Source: an uncultured Ruminococcus sp.
GTDB taxonomy: Bacteria; Bacillota; Clostridia; Oscillospirales; Ruminococcaceae
Assembly (NCBI GenBank): GCA_910584195.1
Contig: CAJTYV010000086.1
Location: 1 to 6,043 of the forward strand
Length of the DNA stretch: 6,043 nucleotides
Reading direction: 5' to 3'
This document shows, piece by piece, positions 1 through 4,612 of this stretch. Position numbers and translations under genes: made by a program. A model generated the notes under the pieces. The model did not search any database. It was not told the origin of the DNA and saw only the letters and a program-made list of their open reading frames with translations. Position 1 is the stretch's first letter, and each line of letters starts with the position of its first letter.

Positions 1-54
1 GAAGAACAGAGGGAACAGGCAAGGGAGCGCACGAAAAACATCAACGGCATTTGA
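1..54 (+). CDS. possible 3' end of a gene entering from the left
   Basis: The first 17 codons in frame 1 read EEQREQARERTKNINGI and end at TGA (52-54). The stretch is rich in Glu, Arg and Gln, like a charged helical or coiled tail. It stops 22 bases short of the convergent end of the XRE gene, which is reasonable spacing for two convergent genes. Only the tail is visible, so neither the family nor its reality as a gene can be established; a chance open stretch of this length is quite possible. Confidence 0.35.
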   Translation, partial: EEQREQARERTKNINGI

Positions 55-76
55 TACAAATGTAAAATTCGTGGGA

Positions 77-406
77 TTATTTACGCAGGGAAGATTTCAG
101 GGCTTGTATGGTATCTGTAATAACCATCAGTTCATGGCTGGAACAGTCCTCTAAAATATCCGTGATTTTAGAGATATAAGTGTACTCTGCCCTGTTTAGT
201 TCATCGCATAAAAGTTCATCAGCGGAACAGGATAACGCATTTAATATGGCGATAAACACTTTCAGGCTCGGAATACAATTCCCTGTTTCAATGTGGGATA
301 TGTGCGTTGTGCCGACATCACATAATTCCGCCAGCTTTTCCTGCGACAGATTGCAGGCTATTCTCCGCTCCCTGATTTTCCTGCCGATAGTTTTATAATC
401 TATCAT
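77..406 (-). CDS. XRE-family helix-turn-helix transcriptional regulator (109 aa)
   Basis: A small DNA-binding repressor-type protein of the Cro/C1 (XRE) class. The HTH domain spans about residues 7-63: IGRKIRERR opens the first helix, LSQEKLAELC and the turn VGTTHISHIETG form the HTH core, and P46-S47-L48 begins the next helix. The remaining ~45 residues (ELNRAEYTYISKITDILED...) look helical and may mediate dimerisation or ligand sensing. The ATG at 406 is preferred because AGGTGG (417-412 on the minus strand) lies 5 nt upstream. An in-frame GTG at 415 falls inside that ribosome-binding site and is rejected. The gene is divergent from the three-gene set starting at 574, so it is a natural candidate to control the shared intergenic region; that role is inferred. 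There are two identical 9-bp repeats in that region. XRE regulators of this size are common in Firmicute mobile elements. Confidence 0.9.
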   Translation of the reverse strand: MIDYKTIGRKIRERRIACNLSQEKLAELCDVGTTHISHIETGNCIPSLKVFIAILNALSCSADELLCDELNRAEYTYISKITDILEDCSSHELMVITDTIQALKSSLRK

Positions 407-462
407 TGCGACCACCTCATTTGCATTGTAAGCGCAGACAGATAAAACGATAATGACTTTAA

Positions 463-489
463 AATGCAGATAGACTGAATAATGCAGAT
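463..489. repeat. pair of 9-bp direct repeats, possible regulator site
   Basis: AATGCAGAT occurs at 463-471 and again at 481-489, 18 bp apart, in the 167-bp intergenic region between the XRE gene and the divergent operon. Repeated short sites between a divergent regulator and its neighbour often are operators. The spacing is not a clean multiple of the helical turn and the half-site is not palindromic, so this remains a suggestion. Confidence 0.3.
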
Positions 490-501
490 GCTATTAAGAA
501 T

Positions 502-531
502 TTGAAGAAATCTGCCGATAAAATATATAAA
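502..531 (+). promoter_or_regulatory. candidate promoter for the 574 operon
   Basis: TTGAAG (502-507) resembles a -35 box. The A/T-rich run that follows contains TATATA (524-529, 16-bp spacing) and TATAAA (526-531, 18-bp spacing) as possible -10 boxes. Transcription would begin about 540, leaving a ~35-nt leader with AGGAGG at 560-565. AT-rich DNA gives such matches easily, so confidence is low. Confidence 0.35.
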
Positions 532-573
532 GTATGAAAGGGATTTCAAATATTTATCAAGGAGGAAGCGGTT

Positions 574-1251
574 ATGTCAATGAATATTAGTGGGTTTGGC
601 GCAGGCAGCAATTCAGCTTACAAAAGCATCAATACTAACAGCAAGCAGTACAAAGCGGCGGCAAAGAATCATTTGGCGGCTCTCATGGAAGAAGAAGCCA
701 TGATGACGCCTGAACAAAAGATGCTATACAAGTTAATGGGCGGGCGTGAAGCGCATATGAGGAATGTAATGCAGAATTATAATTCCGATGGGGATTTTAT
801 CGGATCGGGCGGGGTTGTCGTTCCGGGAATGTACCATGGGGAGGACGGAAAGGTTGACCGCTCAACATGGCAGCAACTGATACCCGTATCTGACGATATG
901 AGGCAGAAGATGTTTGACAACGTAAAAAGGGAGTTCATTCAGGAGAATGGAATCTCTAATGGTGACACAACAAAAAGGTCACAGATATTCAGGGAATACC
1001 AGTTAAGCGTCAAAAAAGAGGACAGGGCAAAAGGAACATGGACGCTGCAGCAGTATGAGGGCAAATACCGTTCTGCTATGTATGCGGCAGTCAAGGCGGC
1101 TAATCCAAAATGGGAGCCAGGGCAGCCGTTTGACCCTTCCATTTTAGACAGTGTTACAAGGGAATCCGTAGAAAGCACACTTGTGAAAAGCGGCAATACA
1201 TTTGTGAAAAGGTCATCTGTTTCCGGCAGTTCATTAGACGTGCAGGTCTGA
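574..1251 (+). CDS. uncharacterised 225-aa protein, first gene of three-gene module (possibly DUF3879-like)
   Basis: I cannot assign a function. The start is well supported: AGGAGG (560-565) sits 8 nt before ATG 574. The protein opens with a Ser/Asn/Gly-rich, probably disordered stretch (residues 1-25, MSMNISGFGAGSNSAYKS...). Then comes a helical segment with MTPEQKMLYKLMGGRE (44-59). A polar middle contains YNSDGDFIGSGG (69-80). A conserved-looking C-terminal half includes MRQKMFDNVKREFIQENG (109-126), NGDTTKRS (129-136), GTWTLQQYEGKYRSA (154-168) and NPKWEPGQPFD (177-187). It ends GSSLDVQV. There is no signal peptide, no membrane segment and no cysteine. The style recalls a Firmicute family I associate, with low certainty, with DUF3879. 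It is followed after 38 nt by the next gene, consistent with one transcript. MT-x-x-Q (44-48) has a counterpart in the next protein (MTADQ), hinting at distant relationship. Confidence 0.85.
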   Translation: MSMNISGFGAGSNSAYKSINTNSKQYKAAAKNHLAALMEEEAMMTPEQKMLYKLMGGREAHMRNVMQNYNSDGDFIGSGGVVVPGMYHGEDGKVDRSTWQQLIPVSDDMRQKMFDNVKREFIQENGISNGDTTKRSQIFREYQLSVKKEDRAKGTWTLQQYEGKYRSAMYAAVKAANPKWEPGQPFDPSILDSVTRESVESTLVKSGNTFVKRSSVSGSSLDVQV

Positions 1252-1289
1252 TATAGAAAGCATACAGCAAACAAAAGCGGGGTTATAAA

Positions 1290-2153
1290 ATGGTTGTTAT
1301 AAATAATTCGGATTATTATAGTAAAATACCAGCGGGCAGGGATTTTAATAACCTGCCTGCTGATTCCAGTGCTGGCACAACTGTAGGCTATCAATATGAT
1401 GGATTTACGGAGGAAGACCGTTTTGTACAAAAAGTTCTGCGGGAGCATTATGATAAAATGTACAGGGAAAATATGTCACATTCCGATCCGATGGCATATG
1501 TAAGGTCAAAATACTGCGATGTGACCTCTCCCAACTTTTGCTCATACATGACGGCAGACCAGCGTTCCATAGCTTACCGTACAGAAAAAAGAATGCTGCA
1601 GACAGGAGGAAAACCTGTAGGCGGATTTGCCCGGTATGATTATGCTTTGAAGGATTACAAGGACTTATATACAGGCGGTTCAAGAAGTACGGGCTACAGC
1701 CGTAACACGGATAAGGAAAAGCAGTATGCCCGAAGTGTTATAAACCAGCAGATTTCAGAGCTGTTTTCCAGTCATGGGATATCCTTATCGAAACAAATAG
1801 ACTTGAAATTTTCTGTTAATCCGTATACATATCAATTAAACGTGTCAGGAAATACAGATAAAGATACTTTATCACTGATAGAGAAACTGCTGAATGAGGG
1901 AGATAATGCAAAAAACATATGGACACATGCGTGGCTCTGTATGCATGATGCAGATAATGAAATTGTCAATCTGCAGGCAAATACAATAAAGGCAAACCAA
2001 TATTCTTTATGGCATGAAGTATATAATACAACAGGGTATGATATACGCAATGCGGCATACAGGAACGGTACTTTTATTGCGGAAGACGGTACAGACTTAC
2101 TTGCATTGTTTAAGGAGAAAGCAAAGAACGGCGCAGGGTATGAACTTTATTAA
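1290..2153 (+). CDS. uncharacterised 287-aa protein, second gene of module, probably truncated by frameshift (possibly DUF4885-like)
   Basis: The function is unknown. The N-terminus (MVVINNSDYYSKIPAG) has no signal peptide and no transmembrane segment follows. Visible segments are a charged helical block EEDRFVQKVLREHYDKMYREN (about residues 40-60), PMAYVRSKY (67-75), YMTADQRSIAYRTEKRML (85-102), a Tyr-rich linker (FARYDYALKDYKDLY, about 113-127), a mixed alpha/beta region around LKFSVNPYTYQLNVSGN, and TGYDIRNAAYRNGTF near the end. The only ribosome-binding sequence is weak (GGGG at 1279-1282, 7 nt before ATG). The frame ends LFKEKAKNGAGYELY at a TAA (2151-2153). Coding-like sequence continues at once in the next frame to 2325, so the end shown here is probably not the ancestral one. 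The family may be DUF4885-like, a low-certainty recollection. It lies between two other unknown genes on the same strand. Confidence 0.8.
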   Translation: MVVINNSDYYSKIPAGRDFNNLPADSSAGTTVGYQYDGFTEEDRFVQKVLREHYDKMYRENMSHSDPMAYVRSKYCDVTSPNFCSYMTADQRSIAYRTEKRMLQTGGKPVGGFARYDYALKDYKDLYTGGSRSTGYSRNTDKEKQYARSVINQQISELFSSHGISLSKQIDLKFSVNPYTYQLNVSGNTDKDTLSLIEKLLNEGDNAKNIWTHAWLCMHDADNEIVNLQANTIKANQYSLWHEVYNTTGYDIRNAAYRNGTFIAEDGTDLLALFKEKAKNGAGYELY

Positions 2154-2325
2154 CAGGTGGCTGGAATATGCTAAGAATGGCTGGAATAAAGAAAATGATT
2201 TAGTGCTGGAAATAGGTTTTGACAGTAGCGGGTTGTATGACATAGGACAGGAAAAGGGATATGGGATAGCACAAGATGCATGGGTGAAAAGCAGTGGTCA
2301 GAGTATGTTTGATGCCAAAGTGTAA
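2140..2325 (+). pseudogene. frameshifted C-terminal continuation of the 1290 gene, or small overlapping gene
   Basis: Frame 1 from ATG 2140 encodes 61 residues (MNFINRWLEYAKNGWN... to ...SSGQSMFDAKV) and overlaps the 1290 gene by 14 nt. There is no well-spaced ribosome-binding site: AGGG sits directly against the ATG and AAGGAG (2112-2117) is 22 nt away. The sequence looks like genuine protein. If one T around 2151 were absent, the upstream protein would run GYELY-NRWLEYAKNGW and end ...GQSMFDAKV, giving about 345 residues. The terminus resembles SIFDRKA at the end of the third protein. I therefore favour a decayed or shifted C-terminus over an independent gene, although translational coupling to the upstream gene remains possible. 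Confidence 0.5.
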
Positions 2326-2343
2326 GAAAAAAGCCTTGCCAGA

Positions 2344-2391
2344 ATGAAAAAGCCGAATATTTTCGGCTGTCCATTAGATGTGAGTGTATAA
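2344..2391 (+). pseudogene. terminus-like 15-codon remnant ending PLDVSV
   Basis: In the same frame as the 2140-2325 reading, downstream of its TAA, the bases encode MKKPNIFGCPLDVSV followed by TAA (2389-2391). The end parallels that of the first module protein (SSLDVQV) and the DNA is also similar there: CATTAGATGTG here versus CATTAGACGTG at the end of the 574 gene. It may be the remaining tail of a deleted sister gene. It has no usable ribosome-binding site. Chance similarity over so short a stretch cannot be excluded. Confidence 0.25.
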
Positions 2392-2416
2392 ACAGTTTTA
2401 CAGACAGGTGGTTATT

Positions 2417-3073
2417 ATGGGTATATCGTTAAGCAGTGTAGCAAACGGCGTAAAGGATGTTACAAGCGCAACTTTAGGAACAGGACAGCCAAACTGGTCT
2501 TACATTCCGTCCGCCGCAAAACAGACAAAAACACAGACTGAATTTATAACAGAGATAAAAGAACTTGCCCGAAATGCGGCAACGGTAACAAACAAAGTGG
2601 ACAAGGACAGCATTGACAGGCAGCTATTACAGTTGAGGGCGGAGTATCTGTCTGATGTATCTCCCGACAGAAAGAGCCTGTATCAGTCTGCAAAAAACGC
2701 CATACAAAAGAGCAGCAATACGAATCCCAAATGCAGGGGGATTGGCGAACTATCCCTGCTGGACTTTCTGGAACAGGCAGACGGCAGGGGAAACCTTGCG
2801 GAAAAACAGTTTGCGCTTGCAGGCGGGGGAACGCTCACCTGCCCTATCCTCTCCACAGGCGGATATGGTGCGGTTATTGAATGTCAGGGCGCAAAAGTTT
2901 TGATGAACACAGGAAACGGCTGGAGTTATGAAATGACACCGGCGGAACTTGCAAAGAAAAACGAGTTTTATAAAATCTATTGGAATGAGTACCGGACTGT
3001 CAAAGGAAACAACGAACTTTCCGAATTACCCGATTATCTGGAAGAGCGAAGTATATTTGACAGGAAAGCATAA
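2417..3073 (+). CDS. uncharacterised 218-aa protein, third gene of module
   Basis: The function is not recognised. ATG 2417 is chosen because AGGTGG (2406-2411) precedes it by 5 nt; an in-frame GTG at 2384 has no such site. The product begins MGISLSSVANGVKDVT with no signal peptide. A helical region follows (FITEIKELARNAATVTNKVDKDSIDRQLLQLRAEY in two parts, residues 43-77), then DVSPDRKSLYQSAKNAIQ (80-97). A Gly-rich, probably beta-structured core contains LAGGGTLTCPIL (134-145), GGYGAVIECQGAKVLMNTG (148-166) and GWSYEMTPAEL (168-178). A charged C-terminal part ends LPDYLEERSIFDRKA. It has three cysteines (106, 142, 156). It completes the set begun at 574 and is followed by a long gap and a terminator-like hairpin. 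It could serve with the first two proteins as element cargo, but nothing in the sequence shows what the cargo does. Confidence 0.85.
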   Translation: MGISLSSVANGVKDVTSATLGTGQPNWSYIPSAAKQTKTQTEFITEIKELARNAATVTNKVDKDSIDRQLLQLRAEYLSDVSPDRKSLYQSAKNAIQKSSNTNPKCRGIGELSLLDFLEQADGRGNLAEKQFALAGGGTLTCPILSTGGYGAVIECQGAKVLMNTGNGWSYEMTPAELAKKNEFYKIYWNEYRTVKGNNELSELPDYLEERSIFDRKA

Positions 3074-3128
3074 AAAGAATCAATAGATAGATGATAAATT
3101 TTTTATAAACCGAAGCATAAGCGAAAAT

Positions 3129-3393
3129 TGAATATTGTTTACCTTTGGGTAGCGGTTATCTTAACAGACAATCTGCTATCTTTTTTATTTTCAGCAACCA
3201 CCAACATAATGCAGAAAGAGGTATTAAGGTGATTGAGGGCAAAAACGACCCAAGCAAAAACTCAGAGAAAGCATTGCAGGCATTGAAACAGGCAAAACGG
3301 CGTGTAGCCAACGAAAAGAAAAAGCAGAACGAGAAGAAACGCAAAGCCGAGAACCACCACAAGTACATCATGGGCGGCATTATCGTGAAGTAT
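3129..3393 (+). repeat. imperfect direct repeat, copy 1 (hairpin plus 5' part of DUF3847 gene)
   Basis: Similarity to 4132-4398 starts at TGAATATTG, continues through the terminator-like hairpin, the GAGGT ribosome-binding site and the first 55 codons, and stops abruptly after GTGAAGTAT. In the coding part the offset is exactly 1005 bp with no gaps. The upstream part has a few small indels. Most codon differences are silent, so the copies have diverged under protein-level selection rather than by very recent duplication. Confidence 0.85.
3148..3191 (+). terminator. hairpin plus U-run, upstream of truncated DUF3847 gene (copy 1)
   Basis: GGTAGC (3148-3153) pairs with GCTATC (3175-3180, one G-U pair). 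GGTT then pairs with AATC-type bases (3154-3157 / 3170-3173, one G-U). TCT (3159-3161) pairs with AGA (3166-3168) around loop TAAC. Six T and ATTTT follow directly. It would end transcription of the three-gene module. It also lies 38 nt before the next start codon with no visible promoter in between, so it may act as an attenuator. Confidence 0.75.
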
Positions 3394-3411
3394 AGGCATA
3401 GGAACGAATGA
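3229..3411 (+). CDS. truncated DUF3847-type protein (60 aa)
   Basis: GTG start with GAGGT (3218-3222) 6 nt upstream, exactly the geometry of the full-length copy at 4234. Residues 1-55 match that copy at 49 positions (differences G4S, P8T, S12L, K23Q, R24Q, H43R). They include the Lys-rich helix ANEKKKQNEKKRKAEN and the motif HKYIMGGIIVKY. The other protein continues FPDCYRYDEGEL; this one reads RHRNE and stops. The downstream ~58 residues are therefore lost, and the following DNA bears no resemblance to the missing part. It could be a decayed paralogue or a shortened protein that competes with the full one. The low rate of amino-acid change argues that it was functional until recently. A TTG-started longer reading from 3145 runs through the hairpin and is rejected. 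Confidence 0.65.
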   Translation: MIEGKNDPSKNSEKALQALKQAKRRVANEKKKQNEKKRKAENHHKYIMGGIIVKYRHRNE

Positions 3412-3447
3412 TGATTGCAGGAAAAATTTATAATCGTTTCCTTTCTG

Positions 3448-3477
3448 TCGACTTTCATGCGCATGTTAGTGTATGAT
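3448..3477 (+). promoter_or_regulatory. promoter of the RHH gene
   Basis: TATGAT (3472-3477) matches the -10 consensus at five of six positions. TCGACT (3448-3453) is a partial -35 with 18-bp spacing. The predicted start near 3484 leaves a leader of about 23 nt holding GAGGTG (3496-3501). Both elements lie inside or beside the inverted repeat, as expected for a repressible promoter. Confidence 0.5.
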
Positions 3478-3495
3478 ATATATGCGCATGAAAGT
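3451..3495. promoter_or_regulatory. perfect 14-bp inverted repeat, probable operator of the RHH protein
   Basis: ACTTTCATGCGCAT (3451-3464) and ATGCGCATGAAAGT (3482-3495) are perfect inverted copies separated by 17 bp. Each arm also contains the self-palindrome ATGCGCAT. The arms flank the candidate -10 box and the expected transcription start, directly ahead of the RHH gene. RHH proteins typically bind paired short palindromic sites in their own promoter, so autorepression is the simplest reading. No T-run follows, so a terminator is unlikely. Confidence 0.7.
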
Positions 3496-3506
3496 GAGGT
3501 GATAAA

Positions 3507-3689
3507 GTGGCGCAAAAGAAAATGGGACGTCCACCGAATGGCGATAAACCCATGAAAGACAGGATATTTGTCTTAGTCGATGATGACACAAAGGAAAAAC
3601 TGGAACAGTGTAAAAAAGCACTGGACACCACTACATCTGATGTTGTCCGTCGTGGTATCGACAAGGTGTATGACGAACTGGAAAAATAA
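3507..3689 (+). CDS. ribbon-helix-helix (CopG/Arc-type) DNA-binding protein (60 aa)
   Basis: GTG start with GAGGTG (3496-3501) 5 nt upstream. The protein begins with a basic arm, KKMGRPPNGDKP (residues 4-15). A beta strand DRIFVLVDDD (18-27) follows, then helix A KEKLEQCKKAL (29-39), the turn TTTS and helix B DVVRRGIDKVYDELEK. That is the complete RHH fold at normal length. RHH dimers insert the paired strands into the major groove. In mobile elements they serve as copy/transfer regulators or as relaxosome accessories. The perfect inverted repeat over its promoter makes self-regulation likely. A relaxosome role at the oriT 1.1 kb downstream is possible but not shown. It lies between the truncated DUF3847 gene and the DUF6809-like gene, all on the + strand. 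Confidence 0.85.
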   Translation: MAQKKMGRPPNGDKPMKDRIFVLVDDDTKEKLEQCKKALDTTTSDVVRRGIDKVYDELEK

Positions 3690-3830
3690 CGGAGGCGGCG
3701 AACCCCTGTAAAGAATTGCGCCACCTCACACTGCGCCCACCTACAAGGCGGACTGCGTAAATATTATACACTACGCATTCTTGTCTTGCAAGTGGCGCAT
3801 GGAGCAAAACGGGAAGGAAACGATTAAAAT
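3690..3830 (+). other. 141-bp gap with nested inverted repeats
   Basis: No gene is seen here. TGCGCCAC (3717-3724) and GTGGCGCA (3792-3799) are perfect 8-bp inverted copies enclosing TGCGTA/TACGCA (3754-3759 / 3772-3777) and CTTG/CAAG (3780-3783 / 3789-3792). There is also a near-tandem pair, TGCGCCACCT and TGCGCCCACCT. Together these could fold as a leader RNA ahead of the 3831 gene or serve as protein-binding sites. I find no convincing promoter. Confidence 0.35.
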
Positions 3831-4124
3831 ATGGGGAAAATCTTAGACGCATTTGTAGACGACCAACTCCATGTAAATGCCGTAACCGAAAAAAGGACGA
3901 GCCACCACCAGTATCTTTGTGAACAGGTGGAAATACTCCAAAGCAAATTGGAAAAAAAGCTGAATGACGAGGACAGGGAACTGTTAAAAAAACTTGCGGA
4001 CACATACTTTGATGAAAGCTGTTGTGATGCGCATAACAACTTTGTCAGAGGGTATCGGTTAGGTGTTTTAATGACTATGGAGGTATTTTCGGGGCAGGAC
4101 AGCTTTTTAGGAAATGATGAATAA
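3831..4124 (+). CDS. small helical protein, DUF6809-like (97 aa)
   Basis: ATG 3831 is preceded by AAGGA (3814-3818) at a rather long 12 nt. The protein is predicted to be mostly alpha-helical and cytoplasmic. An N-terminal segment MGKILDAFVDDQLHV is followed by a long charged helix (residues 31-56, containing SKLEKKLNDEDRELLKKL). The signature-like end FVRGYRLGVLMTMEVFSG (71-88) then follows. The pattern of a short N-terminal stretch, Glu/Lys helix and RLG-x-x-M-x-x-EVF near the C-terminus is what I know from DUF6809-type proteins of Lachnospiraceae, whose function is unknown. The assignment comes from memory of the pattern. The gene ends 8 nt before the second copy of the repeat and its terminator-like hairpin. 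Confidence 0.75.
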   Translation: MGKILDAFVDDQLHVNAVTEKRTSHHQYLCEQVEILQSKLEKKLNDEDRELLKKLADTYFDESCCDAHNNFVRGYRLGVLMTMEVFSGQDSFLGNDE

Positions 4125-4131
4125 AACAAAC

Positions 4132-4398
4132 TGAATATTGGTGCTTATGGTGGCGGTTTATCCCAACGGAAAATCAGCCACCTTTTTATTTGCAGAGACT
4201 ATCAACACAGCACAGAAAGAATGAGGTATCGAAATGATTGAAAGCAAGAATGACACAAGCAAAAACTTAGAAAAGGCATTGCAGGCGTTGAAACAGGCGC
4301 AACAGCGTGTAGCCAACGAGAAGAAAAAGCAGAACGAAAAAAAGCGGAAAGCCGAGAACCGCCACAAGTACATCATGGGCGGCATTATTGTGAAGTAT
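4132..4398 (+). repeat. imperfect direct repeat, copy 2 (hairpin plus 5' part of full DUF3847 gene)
   Basis: Counterpart of 3129-3393: TGAATATTG, the hairpin with T-run, GAGGT, and the first 55 codons of the DUF3847 gene. Here the gene continues intact beyond the shared part. The block between the copies (about 740 bp) carries the RHH gene, the structured gap and the DUF6809-like gene. Confidence 0.85.
4149..4191 (+). terminator. hairpin plus U-run upstream of DUF3847 gene (copy 2)
   Basis: GGTGGC (4149-4154) pairs fully with GCCACC (4177-4182). GGTTT (4155-4159) pairs with AAATC (4171-4175, one G-U). TCC (4161-4163) pairs with GGA (4168-4170) around loop CAAC. TTTTTATTT follows. Compared with copy 1, an A-T pair has become G-C and a T-A pair has become C-G, with both partners changed. 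It ends the DUF6809-like transcript or attenuates the mob operon; no promoter is evident in the 42 nt before the next start. Confidence 0.8.
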
Positions 4399-4575
4399 TT
4401 TCCCGATTGCTACCGCTATGACGAGGGTGAGTTAAACCGTATCTTGTCGGTTGCCTTACAGACAAGGGAGTGTCAGCAGATTATCTCTAAAATCAAGTCG
4501 GAAAGCCGAGAAACCACTCCCCCACAATCCACTCTCCCCAATGCCGAAAACGAAAGCGAGGGCGATACGGAATGA
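4234..4575 (+). CDS. DUF3847-type mobilization-associated protein (113 aa)
   Basis: ATG 4234 with GAGGT (4223-4227) 6 nt upstream. The N-terminal half is a very basic helix, probably coiled coil (EKALQALKQAQQRVANEKKK onward, residues 13-42). It is followed by HKYIMGGIIVKYFPDCYRYDEGEL (44-67) and a helix RILSVALQTRECQQIISKIKS (69-89). A Ser/Thr/Pro/Glu-rich tail ends ENESEGDTE. I recognise this as DUF3847, small proteins habitually encoded next to MobA/MobL relaxases in Clostridia. The GGIIVKY motif recalls the short helix of MobC/TraD-type accessories, so a relaxosome role is a plausible inference, not known fact. Its stop overlaps ATG 4572 of an open frame that crosses the hairpin array and ends inside the relaxase start. 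A truncated paralogue lies 1 kb upstream. Confidence 0.85.
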   Translation: MIESKNDTSKNLEKALQALKQAQQRVANEKKKQNEKKRKAENRHKYIMGGIIVKYFPDCYRYDEGELNRILSVALQTRECQQIISKIKSESRETTPPQSTLPNAENESEGDTE

Positions 4576-4612
4576 TAAAGGCGAGGACACTGGAAAGCCG
4601 AGGTAACGTATT

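Noticed and set aside
407..415. GTG 415 start for the XRE gene
   Set aside because: It sits within the AGGTGG that serves ATG 406.
939..1448. Minus-strand open frame antisense to the first two module genes
   Set aside because: Both + strand genes have better starts and plausible proteins; this one has no ribosome-binding support and low-complexity hydrophobic sequence.
2168..2203. ATG 2168 with AGGTGG 8 nt upstream as start of another gene
   Set aside because: The frame stops after 11 codons; the AGGTGG is probably coincidental or a remnant.
2351..2368. AGCCGAA/TTCGGCT hairpin as a terminator
   Set aside because: On the + strand no T-run follows. A T-run exists only for the minus strand, where no gene reads toward it.
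2384..2416. Upstream GTG start adding 11 residues to the third module protein
   Set aside because: No ribosome-binding site at proper distance, whereas ATG 2417 has AGGTGG 5 nt upstream.
3145..3228. TTG-started extension of the truncated DUF3847 protein
   Set aside because: Would be translated through the terminator hairpin and T-run; the full-length paralogue starts at the equivalent of 3229.
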